Positions 1-5,700 are shown, numbered from the stretch's first letter. The stretch: DNA of 6,265 bases from Candidatus Nanohalarchaeota archaeon (GCA_017610525.1 JAFCBW010000113.1:1-6265), one strand, 5' to 3'. A program made the numbers and translations. The notes: a model not told the origin generated them from the letters alone.

Positions 1-58
1 ATTTTTTTCATAATGTATTTACAGTGTGTATGTGAATTTTATATATTCATTGGATGAA

Positions 59-68
59 GTTTTATAAG
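59..68 (+). promoter_or_regulatory. TATA-like box for the small membrane protein gene
   Basis: The A/T-rich element TTTTATAAGC is centred about 28 bp upstream of the ATG at 91. That is the spacing expected when an archaeal transcript starts at or next to the start codon, so a leaderless mRNA is likely. A second A/T-rich stretch at 38-47 is too far upstream for this. Position and composition are seen; promoter function is inferred. Confidence 0.45.
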
Positions 69-90
69 CTTTGATTTGCAATGTGTTTTA

Positions 91-351
91 ATGTCTGATT
101 ATAATGAAAAGATTATCTCTTCGCTGATGCATACCGGTGGCGGCGTTGGTATTGGTTACGTATCAAGAGATATTGTTGCAGGGTACGGCGGCAGTATGGT
201 GGCGTTTGCTGGTGCGGTTCTTCTTATATTGATGAACCAGGTTGTGAAGTTTGGGCTGAAGAAGAATGATTTCAGCTGGTGGATGGGCAATGGGATCTGG
301 CCTTATCTTTCTACGTGGTATATGGTATGGGTTATTGTTATTAATGTTTGA
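91..351 (+). CDS. Small two-helix membrane protein, function unknown
   Basis: The protein has 86 residues from the ATG at 91. An in-frame TTG at 76 would add five residues, but the TATA-like box at 59-68 favours the ATG as a leaderless start. A glycine-rich N-terminal segment (GGGVGIG, residues 16-22) precedes a first hydrophobic helix at about 31-53. A short basic loop (KFGLKKND) follows, then a Trp/Tyr-rich second helix at about 65-85 that runs almost to the C-terminus. The basic loop suggests that both termini face outward. No signal peptide cleavage site, catalytic motif or metal site is visible. I do not recognise the family. A run of eight T follows the stop directly, so the gene is probably a single transcription unit. 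That it is real rests on coherent membrane topology and promoter/terminator placement. Confidence 0.7.
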   Translation: MSDYNEKIISSLMHTGGGVGIGYVSRDIVAGYGGSMVAFAGAVLLILMNQVVKFGLKKNDFSWWMGNGIWPYLSTWYMVWVIVINV

Positions 352-359
352 TTTTTTTT
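352..359 (+). terminator. T8 tract, likely archaeal U-rich terminator
   Basis: Eight consecutive T begin at the base after the TGA stop of the small membrane protein gene. Archaeal RNA polymerase terminates at such U-rich tracts, helped by aCPSF1, without needing a hairpin. None is seen directly before it. Confidence 0.5.
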
Positions 360-526
360 GGGGTTTAGTAGAAATGTCTGTTTAGAATTCTATGCTTTAT
401 TTTTGATGGTGTATTGCCTAACGGGTTCGCCTTATTTTTGGAGAGGTTAGAAGATGAACCTGAAAGTGTCAAGAAAGCGAAATAATTTCCTGGCACGAAT
501 TGCGTCAAGATGCTATTATCTAAAAG
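360..526. other. Intergenic stretch with a possible decayed coding fragment
   Basis: No complete gene with a credible start is visible between the T8 tract and the rubrerythrin promoter. One forward reading frame is open from 372 to the TAA at 483-485. Its last 26 codons (405-482) read like real protein, with the segments DGVLPNGFALFLERLED and EPESVKKAK, and use codons like the neighbouring genes. No ribosome binding site or ATG fits it. It may be the 3' end of a lost gene or chance. GTCAAGA occurs twice (467-473 and 504-510), with no clear meaning. Confidence 0.3.
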
Positions 527-534
527 TATAAAAG
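527..534 (+). promoter_or_regulatory. TATA box of the rubrerythrin-PAS-SOR operon
   Basis: TATAAAAG, preceded by an A-rich stretch that could hold a BRE, lies about 70 bp upstream of the rubrerythrin start. Transcription would begin near 555, giving a leader of roughly 40 nt that carries the Shine-Dalgarno sequence GGAGG at 585-589. No clear operator palindrome is visible between box and start. Confidence 0.5.
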
Positions 535-597
535 AATATATGTGTAAGATATGGCAGACAGAAAATAAAACAGAGATTAGTAGCGGAGGCGATTTAT

Positions 598-1182
598 GTG
601 AATGAGACAATACAGAATCTGACAAGGGCGTTTATAGGTGAGAGCCAGGCGCGGAACAGGTATACTATTTATGCGAAAGTCGCAAAGAAAGAGGGTTTTG
701 AGCAGATTGCGGATATTTTTCTTCTGACTGCTGATAATGAGGGAGAGCATGCCAAGTGGCTTTTCAGGATGATCAATGAGCTTAAGAAGAAGAGTGATGA
801 GAGCCTTGATGAGATTACGCTTGAGGCTGGTGCGCCTACTGTTCTTGGGGATACTGCTATGAACCTGAAGGGTGCTATTGCAGGTGAGAATTTTGAGACT
901 ACTACAATGTATCCTGAGTTTGGCGATGTTGCTGAGAAAGAGGGTTTTTCTGAGATTGCTGTGCGGTTGAGGGCTATCGGCAAGGCTGAGGCGCATCATG
1001 AGGAGAGGTACAAGAAACTGCTTGCAAAGGTTGAAGGAAGTGCTGTGTTTAAGGATGACAAGAGTGTTTCGTGGGTGTGCAGGAAGTGTGGCTATGTTCA
1101 TGAGGGGAAGGAGGCGCCCCAGAAGTGTCCGTCGTGTGATCATCCGACGAGTTATTTTGAGCGCAAGTGCGAGGATTATTAG
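598..1182 (+). CDS. rbr: Rubrerythrin (peroxide-reducing di-iron protein)
   Basis: Rubrerythrins reduce hydrogen peroxide to water in the cytoplasm of anaerobes, using electrons delivered through a rubredoxin site. This 194-residue protein has the full classical layout. A ferritin-like four-helix domain (about 1-145) carries candidate di-iron ligands E15, the E48-x-x-H51 pair, E97 and E100 (in GENFE), and E131-x-x-H134 (in EAHH). A C-terminal rubredoxin domain has C161-x-x-C164 and C177-x-x-C180. The start is GTG at 598, supported by GGAGG at 585-589 with an 8-nt spacer; the overlapping ATG at 596 runs straight into a stop. It is the first gene of a three-gene operon, 11 bp before the PAS gene. 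No key residue is missing, and length is normal for the family. Confidence 0.96.
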   Translation: MNETIQNLTRAFIGESQARNRYTIYAKVAKKEGFEQIADIFLLTADNEGEHAKWLFRMINELKKKSDESLDEITLEAGAPTVLGDTAMNLKGAIAGENFETTTMYPEFGDVAEKEGFSEIAVRLRAIGKAEAHHEERYKKLLAKVEGSAVFKDDKSVSWVCRKCGYVHEGKEAPQKCPSCDHPTSYFERKCEDY

Positions 1183-1193
1183 GGGTGTAGTGT

Positions 1194-1598
1194 ATGATTG
1201 GAAAAATGCCGGATAATGTATTGAATGCTCTGCTTGAGACTCTTCCTTTTGAATTTTCTGTTCTTGATGCAGATGATACGGTTCTTGGGTGGAATAAGCA
1301 TGAGACACGAATATTTCGGAGGCCTGATGGTGTTGTCGGGCGAAATGTGCGCAATTGTCATCCTCCAAAGAGCCTTTCCAAGGTTGAACAGATTCTGGGT
1401 GAGATGAAAGAGGGGAAGCGCGATGAGGCGCGGTTCTGGATTAAGGTGCCTGTTGGTGAGGCTAAAGAGATGCATACTGTTTTTATAAGATATTTTGCTT
1501 TGAGGGATGATGATGGCAAGTATCTTGGATGTCTTGAGGCAACGCAGGATATTTTTGAGATTCAGAAAATTGAGGGTGAGAAGAGGCTTTTGGATTAA
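1194..1598 (+). CDS. Single-domain PAS protein (DUF438 C-terminal-like) with CHPP motif
   Basis: This 134-residue protein is essentially one PAS domain. The segment PFEFSVLDADDTVLGWN (18-34) is a typical first PAS strand pair. The conserved C55-H56-P57-P58 motif and the following KVEQIL helix (63-68) resemble the PAS domain found at the C-terminus of DUF438 proteins. PAS domains bind heme, flavin or small ligands and sense redox state or gases; H56 is a candidate heme ligand, which is inference. No kinase, DNA-binding or transmembrane segment is attached, so any output would go through a partner. AGGGGTG (1181-1187) sits 6 nt before the ATG at 1194. It lies between rubrerythrin (11 bp upstream) and superoxide reductase, so a role as sensor or redox partner in oxygen stress is likely. 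Confidence 0.88.
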   Translation: MIGKMPDNVLNALLETLPFEFSVLDADDTVLGWNKHETRIFRRPDGVVGRNVRNCHPPKSLSKVEQILGEMKEGKRDEARFWIKVPVGEAKEMHTVFIRYFALRDDDGKYLGCLEATQDIFEIQKIEGEKRLLD

Positions 1599-1613
1599 TT
1601 GGGGTGTTTTTTT

Positions 1614-1994
1614 ATGACTGAAAGAAGAGAGATTTATAAGTGCAATATTTGCGGGAATATTGTTGAGGTTGTTCATGAGGGTGCAGGTCAGCTTGTCTGC
1701 TGCGGTGAGTCGATGGCGTTGCTTGATGAGAAGACAGAGGATGCTGGTTCTGAGAAGCATGTGCCTCTATTGGAGAAGATTTCAGGCGGTATCAGGGTGA
1801 AGGTGGGATCTGTTGAGCATCCTATGGAGGATGCGCATTTTATTGAGTGGATTGAGGTTGTTTGCAATGGTGTTGCCTGCAGGAAGTTTTTGAAGGCAGG
1901 GGATGCGCCTGAGGCGGATTTTGAGTGCGGTGCAGAGGTAGGGGATGTTGTTGCGCGGGAGTATTGCAGTGTGCATGGGCTGTGGAAGTCTTAG
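1614..1994 (+). CDS. dfx: Superoxide reductase, two-iron class (desulfoferrodoxin)
   Basis: Superoxide reductase converts superoxide to hydrogen peroxide in the cytoplasm without producing oxygen, and so feeds the rubrerythrin of the same operon. The 126-residue protein matches the usual length. The N-terminal desulforedoxin domain has C10, C13 and the adjacent pair C29-C30 (center I). The catalytic center II ligands are H49 (in E47-K48-H49-V-P), H69, H75, C118 and H121 (in YCSVHGLW). E47 and K48, which assist catalysis, are both present. The start is the ATG at 1614, 7 nt after the GGGGTG at 1601-1606. A TTG at 1599 would put the SD inside the gene and is rejected. The gap to the PAS gene is 15 bp. 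The TAG stop is followed by a short T5 run (1998-2002) that may end the operon. Confidence 0.95.
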   Translation: MTERREIYKCNICGNIVEVVHEGAGQLVCCGESMALLDEKTEDAGSEKHVPLLEKISGGIRVKVGSVEHPMEDAHFIEWIEVVCNGVACRKFLKAGDAPEADFECGAEVGDVVAREYCSVHGLWKS

Positions 1995-2061
1995 GGGTTT
2001 TTGGTAGAGTGTGGATTGATGATAATTGTGTTTTAGGGAATACTTTCGCTTTCCTGCTGAT

Positions 2062-2071
2062 AAATATATAA
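2062..2071 (+). promoter_or_regulatory. TATA box for aspS
   Basis: AAATATATAA is a strong TATA-like element. Transcription would start near 2090-2095, downstream of the SOR stop and upstream of the AspRS reading frame. The 5' leader would be about 25-45 nt depending on which AspRS start is used. The ATG at 2091 would be leaderless but is out of frame with AspRS. Confidence 0.5.
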
Positions 2072-2134
2072 TGTTTTTGGGAGATAGTTAATGCTATTGG
2101 TGATAATCAGTTGTAGATTAAGGTTGGCGAGGAT

Positions 2135-3379
2135 GTGAAGATTGCAGGCTGGGTCCATGATATTCGTGATCTGGGGAAGCTTGTTTTTGTTACTCTCAGG
2201 GACCGCGAGGGGATTGTTCAGGTGACTGCGAAGGGCGGTGTGACTGATGAAATACTGTTGGAGCGCATAAAGAAGCTTGGTAAAGAATGGGTGATTTCAG
2301 TTTCCGGGAAGGCTGATGCGAATGAGAGGGCGCCTAATGGTTTTGAGATCAAGCCAGATAGTATGGAGATAATCTCTGAGTCAGAGGTTCCGCTGCCGAT
2401 TGAGGTTACGGGTAGGATTGAGAGCAATCCTGATAAGAGGATTGACTGGCGGTTTCTTGATATGAGAAGGAAGGAGTCGTTTGCTGTTTTTCGGATGCAG
2501 TCTGAGATTGCACGCGCTATGGGTGAGTTTATGGCTGGTGATGGCTTTGAGAGGATATTTTCGTCCCGGCTTACGGGTGCTGCTACTGAGGGTGGTACTG
2601 AGTATTTTCCTATTCTTTATTTTAATAAGGAGGCGTTTTTGGCGCAGAGCCCGCAGTTGTCTAAGGAGTCTGTGCTTGCGTCGGGTATGGATAAGGTGTG
2701 GGAGATCGGGATGGTTTACCGTGCAGAGCCGCATCATACTACGAGGCATTTGTGTGAGTATGTATCTTTTGATTGTGAGATGGTGTGCGACAATCTTTCT
2801 GATGTGCTTGATGTTGAGGAGAAGATGCTTTCATATATTTTTCTGAAGCTGAATGAGAGGTGCAAGAGTATACTTGAGCTTTACAAGGTTGATCTTGTGT
2901 TTCCAAAGGAGATTCCGCGCCTGAGTTTTGATGAAGTGAATAAGATACTTAAAAAGGAGAAGGTTGCGACTGAGGCGCATGACCTTACGCCTGAAGGCGA
3001 GAGGGGGATATGCAGGTATTGCGAGAAGAAGTATGGGTCTTCTTTTGTGTTTGTTACAGGGTTTCCGTTTGATAAGAAGCCGTTCTATATCATGAAGGAT
3101 GGCAAGAAGGGGTCTTTTGCGTTTGATCTTCTGTATAAGGGGCTTGAGATCACAAGCGGGGGCATAAGAGAGCATCGCTACAATGAGCGTGTGGCGAATA
3201 TCAAGGAGAAAGGGATTAATCCCGAAGATTTTGATCATCTGAGGTTTTTTAAGTATGGTATGCCGCCGCATGGAGGGCTTGGAATGGGGCTTGAGAGGCT
3301 TACGCAGACAATATTGGGATTAGAGAATGTGCGTGAGGCGAGCCTGACGCCGAGGGATCCTGATCGGTTGGTGCCTTGA
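2135..3379 (+). CDS. aspS: Aspartyl-tRNA synthetase, archaeal type, likely non-discriminating
   Basis: This class II synthetase charges tRNA with aspartate. An N-terminal OB-fold anticodon domain (about 1-95, GWVHDIRDLG near the start) precedes the catalytic domain. That domain shows TEGGTE (151-156), QSPQLSK (171-177, aspartate-binding lysine K177), motif 2 (YRAEPHHTTRH, 195-205) and motif 3 (GLGMGLERL, 381-389, R388). H8 and P67 fall where the non-discriminating archaeal enzymes have His and Pro, instead of Trp and Lys. It probably also charges tRNA-Asn for a GatCAB amidotransferase. The length of 414 is about 15-20 short at the N-terminus. From GTG 2135 the protein begins MKIAGWV, but family-like sequence (KVGED) continues upstream to an in-frame TAG at 2114, with ATT 2117 the only other candidate start. 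The motif 1 proline appears replaced by S144. It is followed 12 bp later by the split small gene. Confidence 0.93.
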   Translation: MKIAGWVHDIRDLGKLVFVTLRDREGIVQVTAKGGVTDEILLERIKKLGKEWVISVSGKADANERAPNGFEIKPDSMEIISESEVPLPIEVTGRIESNPDKRIDWRFLDMRRKESFAVFRMQSEIARAMGEFMAGDGFERIFSSRLTGAATEGGTEYFPILYFNKEAFLAQSPQLSKESVLASGMDKVWEIGMVYRAEPHHTTRHLCEYVSFDCEMVCDNLSDVLDVEEKMLSYIFLKLNERCKSILELYKVDLVFPKEIPRLSFDEVNKILKKEKVATEAHDLTPEGERGICRYCEKKYGSSFVFVTGFPFDKKPFYIMKDGKKGSFAFDLLYKGLEITSGGIREHRYNERVANIKEKGINPEDFDHLRFFKYGMPPHGGLGMGLERLTQTILGLENVREASLTPRDPDRLVP

Positions 3380-3391
3380 GGGATGAATGAA

Positions 3392-3625
3392 ATGGGATAT
3401 GTGACTGAGTTCAATTGGGTTTTGAAGCTGAAGAAGGAGCAGGGGTTTCCTGATTCGCTTGATGTGGGCGCTCTCTATGATTTCAGGAAGCCTGAGAAGC
3501 GCGTTTATCCTGTTGGTATCCCTGTGTTTCTTGCTGATTCTTCGTGGAATGTGTGTGCGTCGGTTGTTATAAAAGAGTTTGCAGTGAAGGGTAATGAGAC
3601 TAGTGGGGTTTTTCATCGTATATAA
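3392..3625 (+). pseudogene. 5' part of a small conserved-looking gene, split by a hairpin element
   Basis: This reading frame gives 77 residues from the ATG at 3392, beginning MGYVTEFNWVLKLK. That start has GAGGG at 3378-3382 as SD, 9 nt upstream. The ATG at 3383 leaves no room for an SD. The body is soluble and mixed alpha/beta in look (YDFRKPEKRVYPVGIPVFLAD, then VVIKEFAVK). I do not recognise the function with confidence; a distant link to DUF2584-type small proteins is only a guess. After TSGVF the frame enters the palindromic unit at 3609-3684 and stops at 3623-3625. Removing the 76-bp unit joins it in frame with the segment at 3687-3767, giving a 99-residue protein. The shortened product may still be made. 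It starts 12 bp after aspS and is probably co-transcribed with it. Confidence 0.65.
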
Positions 3626-3684
3626 ACTATAGGCCTACGATGGAAAAGCTTGGAAATACGCCAAGTTAACAAATATTTCCATGA
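3609..3684 (-). repeat. Palindromic hairpin repeat, inserted unit (copy C)
   Basis: This 76-bp element contains two inverted repeats. The first pairs 3609-3620 with 3636-3647 (12 bp with one G.T, TTTTTCATCGTA against TACGATGGAAAA). The second pairs 3651-3658 with 3674-3681 (TGGAAATA against TATTTCCA). Each encloses a 15-nt loop. They are joined by GCT, and TGA precedes a second TTTTT at 3685-3689. Read on the minus strand this is TCA - hairpin - AGC - hairpin (TTTT...AAAA), the same order as the two tandem units at 5853-5940. It shares AAAAGCTTGGAA and TTCCATGATTTT exactly with that array. The duplicated TTTTT may be a target-site duplication or part of the unit. Confidence 0.75.
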
Positions 3685-3767
3685 TTTTTGAGGTTGTGCG
3701 CGTGTTTTCTTGTGATGAGAAGGAAGTGCTTGGGAAAGTGATGCGCGAAATGTATGAAATGATGTGA
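3681..3767 (+). pseudogene. 3' remnant of the split small gene
   Basis: This frame reads FEVVRVFSCDEKEVLGKVMR and then EMYEMM before the TGA at 3765-3767; codons 3681-3686 (M-I) lie partly in the repeat. It is too short to be a normal gene alone and has no SD of its own. It uses codons like the neighbours. Deleting the 76-bp unit upstream makes it continue TSGVF from the 5' part without a frame change. It ends 4 bp before the Nif3 start, normal spacing for the last codons of an operon gene. It could be translated separately from ATG 3681 as a 28-residue peptide, which I consider unlikely. Confidence 0.55.
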
Positions 3768-3771
3768 TTTT

Positions 3772-4536
3772 ATGGTGAAACGCAGTGAAGTTGTTAGTTT
3801 TCTTGATGAGTATCTTAAAGTCAGTGAGATAGCGGATGGTTCGCTCAACGGGTTACAGGTTGAGGGCAAGGGCGAAGTTAAAAAGATTGCGCTTGCTGTT
3901 GATGGGTGCCAGTATGTCTTTGATGAGGCGCGTTCTAATGGTGCTGATATGATTATTGTCCATCATGGGCTTTTCTGGAAGGATGATGAAGGGATGCGCA
4001 TTACAGGGATCCATGGAAAAAGGATACAGGCACTTCTTGCTGGAGGGGTTTCGCTTTATGCTGCTCATCTTCCGCTTGACCTGCATGCTGATGTCGGCAA
4101 TAATGCGTGCATGGCGAAGCTGATTGGGCTTTCGGATCTTCTGCCTTTTGGAAAGTATCATGATGTTGATTGCGGGTATTTTGGGAGGCTTGAGAGGGAG
4201 TATGATTTGGATGAGTTTCTTAAGCTGGTTGGTGAGAAGATCGGGAAGGTCAGGGTTAAGCATCTTTTTGGTGTGAAAAAGATAAGGACTGTCGGGATTG
4301 TCAGTGGCGGCGGGGCTTTTGCTGTCAATGAGATGGGCAAGTCCGGTGTTGATATACTTATATCCGGTGAGCCGGAGCATGTGCTGTTTAATGTTACGAA
4401 GGAGTTGTGCGTGAATGCGGTGTATCTTGGGCATTATGATACGGAGATATTTGGTGTGAAAGCGCTTGGGGATAAACTCAAAGAGAAATTTAGGGATGTT
4501 GAGACTTTCTTTATAGACAACCCGTCAGGACTGTAG
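3772..4536 (+). CDS. Nif3-like dinuclear metal-center protein
   Basis: Nif3/YbgI-family proteins form hexameric rings with two metal ions per subunit. Their cellular role is unsettled, and the label GTP cyclohydrolase I type 2 homolog is often attached without proof here. The 254-residue protein has all expected metal-site residues: H64-H65 in IIVHHGLFW, H99 and D103 in AHLPLDLH, and H221 with E225 in GHYDTE. The family motifs SLNGLQVEG (24-32) and GNNACMAKLIGL (109-120) are present. Length is that of the short single-domain form without the PII-like insert of bacterial homologs. The ATG at 3772 lies 4 bp after the remnant of the split gene, with GATGTGAT (3761-3768) as a weak SD. It likely belongs to the aspS transcription unit. 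The TAG stop abuts the stop of the convergent minus-strand gene. Confidence 0.94.
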   Translation: MVKRSEVVSFLDEYLKVSEIADGSLNGLQVEGKGEVKKIALAVDGCQYVFDEARSNGADMIIVHHGLFWKDDEGMRITGIHGKRIQALLAGGVSLYAAHLPLDLHADVGNNACMAKLIGLSDLLPFGKYHDVDCGYFGRLEREYDLDEFLKLVGEKIGKVRVKHLFGVKKIRTVGIVSGGGAFAVNEMGKSGVDILISGEPEHVLFNVTKELCVNAVYLGHYDTEIFGVKALGDKLKEKFRDVETFFIDNPSGL

Positions 4537-4725
4537 TCATATAATCAGTCTATATCCAAGATAAAGTGCAGATATAATTGCGCAGAATTTCAATAATTTT
4601 GAGAAAACACAGATATTGTCGCTCAGGTCGCATGTTGCGAACAGGCTGATTGCATCTGACAGCACATAGATGCTGACAAGAATTATAATGCCTGCTCCTG
4701 TCCTTATCATTGTTTTTATGTGCAT
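4537..4725 (-). CDS. Small two-helix membrane protein with a cysteine pair in the loop
   Basis: The protein has 62 residues from an ATG whose complement is at 4723-4725. A short basic N-terminus (K4, R8) precedes a first helix at about 9-30 and a second at about 43-61, ending YRLII. The positive-inside rule places both termini in the cytoplasm and the loop outside. That loop holds C32 and C39, which could form a disulfide. I do not recognise the family. Its TGA stop begins at the base next to the Nif3 stop, so the two genes converge with no gap. A TATA-like element about 26 bp upstream of the ATG supports a leaderless transcript. The clear hydrophobic pattern and promoter support a real gene, but it could be a chance frame. 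Confidence 0.6.
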   Translation of the reverse strand: MHIKTMIRTGAGIIILVSIYVLSDAISLFATCDLSDNICVFSKLLKFCAIISALYLGYRLII

Positions 4726-4745
4726 GGCGTTATTTTGAATATAGA

Positions 4746-4755
4746 GGTATTTAAC
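4746..4755 (-). promoter_or_regulatory. TATA-like box for the minus-strand membrane protein gene
   Basis: Read on the minus strand, GTTAAATACC is centred about 26 bp before the ATG, the spacing for a leaderless archaeal start. An A/T-rich CTATATTC nearer the gene is too close to serve as TATA box. Confidence 0.35.
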
Positions 4756-4920
4756 TGTTGTTGAAGTGAAATTGTATGATTTTTCATTTATGCTATTGTG
4801 GGGAAAAATGCTTAGGATTCTCCAATTGTCACTAATATCCTATGATTTTTTGCTCGTATTTCCTAAACAAATATAAAGTTTTGTGTTAAATGTTTAGTTA
4901 ACTGATTCTTAGAGTCATTA

Positions 4921-4980
4921 ATACTATAGATGATAAATACTATAAGAGAGATACTATAAGAGAAATAGAGAAATACTATA
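4921..4980 (+). promoter_or_regulatory. psmB promoter region with four ATACTATA repeats
   Basis: ATACTATA occurs at 4921-4928, 4937-4944, 4951-4958 and 4973-4980. The middle two are part of a near-perfect 14-bp tandem duplication (4937-4950 and 4951-4964; 13 of 14 bases equal, core ATACTATAAGAGA). Each copy resembles a TATA box, so they may be alternative promoters, or operator half-sites with one copy used by TBP. A separate TATA-like AAATATAAAG lies at 4869-4878. No convincing SD precedes the psmB start. Repetition is seen; regulatory function is inferred. Confidence 0.5.
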
Positions 4981-4993
4981 ATTGGGATAACGG

Positions 4994-5635
4994 GTGGTAA
5001 ATATAGAAACGCTTAAAACAGGAACGACAACTATAGCTATGATTTGCAGTGAGGGAGTAGTTCTTGCTGCTGACCAAAAGGCGACAATGGGGCATCTGGT
5101 TGCATCAAAGGATACGCAAAAAGTATTTGAGGTGTCATCTAAGATTTGCATGACCATAGCGGGCAGTGCAGGCGACGGGCAGGCAATGGCGCGGTTACTT
5201 AGGGCTGAGTTGAAGCTTTATGAACTGCAGGAAAAGAAGATGACTGTGAAAGCCGGTGCTACGCTTTTATCTAATATATTGAGAGGAGCATACAAATCAT
5301 TTATTCCCGAGTATGTCCAGTTGGTGCTTGGCGGGTATGATGCACGGGGACCACAGTTGTTTTCAGTGGATGCTGCAGGTGGATTGTCACCGGAAGAAGA
5401 ATATGCATTCAGCGGATCAGGGTCGGTTATTGCTCTTGGTGTTCTGGAAGACGGGTATAGAAAGGGCATGTCGACTGAAGAGGGAGTAAACCTGCTTTTG
5501 CGTTGTATCAGGGCTGCGAGAGAGCGTGATGTGTATACTGGCGGTAAGTTGATGCATGTTGCGGTTGTAACTAAAGACGGTATCAAATGGATTGCTGAGA
5601 AAGAGATAAGGGCCATTATCGCAAAACTGGGATAG
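4994..5635 (+). CDS. psmB: Proteasome beta subunit (archaeal 20S core, catalytic)
   Basis: The beta subunit forms the inner catalytic rings of the 20S proteasome and degrades unfolded proteins passed on by an ATPase ring. The 213-residue precursor has a short 10-residue propeptide ending in G10, with cleavage expected before T11. T11 becomes the N-terminal nucleophile. The supporting residues D27 (mature 17) and K43 (mature 33) are present, as are the family motifs SGSGS (140-144) and RD at 178-179 followed by the GG at 183-184. Length is typical once the propeptide is counted. The start is GTG at 4994; no better upstream codon is seen and the propeptide length fits. The alpha subunit gene is not in this window. 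It is followed by a T7 tract and a hairpin-rich region before aCPSF1, a frequent archaeal neighbour. Confidence 0.96.
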   Translation: MVNIETLKTGTTTIAMICSEGVVLAADQKATMGHLVASKDTQKVFEVSSKICMTIAGSAGDGQAMARLLRAELKLYELQEKKMTVKAGATLLSNILRGAYKSFIPEYVQLVLGGYDARGPQLFSVDAAGGLSPEEEYAFSGSGSVIALGVLEDGYRKGMSTEEGVNLLLRCIRAARERDVYTGGKLMHVAVVTKDGIKWIAEKEIRAIIAKLG

Positions 5636-5647
5636 GTCTTGTCTGCG

Positions 5648-5654
5648 TTTTTTT
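5648..5654 (+). terminator. T7 tract after psmB
   Basis: Seven consecutive T lie 13 bases after the psmB TAG stop. This is a plausible archaeal U-rich terminator. No strong hairpin directly precedes it. Confidence 0.45.
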
Positions 5655-5700
5655 GAATGTTATTGATATGATTCCAGAATGTTAACGACAGTTGAGTGGT

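Noticed and set aside
411..430. GGGTTCGCC resembling a tRNA T-arm
   Set aside because: No acceptor, D or anticodon stem can be formed around it, and the sequence reads better as a coding-like fragment.
577..1368. Long minus-strand open frame of 263 codons
   Set aside because: It lies opposite rubrerythrin and the PAS gene, which have complete family motifs and SD sequences. The minus-strand translation has no recognisable domain and arises from the codon bias of the plus-strand genes.
2035..2055. Possible hairpin between SOR and aspS
   Set aside because: Only four to five pairs form around a 10-nt loop, within expectation for such sequence, and it lacks the linkers of the repeat family.
2114..2116. 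In-frame TAG in the AspRS N-terminal region as a pyrrolysine codon
   Set aside because: TAG is the normal stop of rubrerythrin, SOR, Nif3 and psmB in this window, each followed by a new SD, a neighbouring gene or a T-tract. Recoding in AspRS would be unprecedented to my knowledge, and no supporting RNA structure is evident.
4813..4848. TAGGAT/ATCCTA inverted repeat followed by a T6 run, resembling an intrinsic terminator
   Set aside because: The stem has only six pairs with a long loop, and no plus-strand gene ends upstream of it within the intergenic region.
4808..4876. 22-codon plus-strand frame preceded by GTGGGG
   Set aside because: Too short, A/T-rich and without a recognisable pattern. 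It overlaps likely promoter sequence for psmB. The SD-like GTGGGG alone is not enough.
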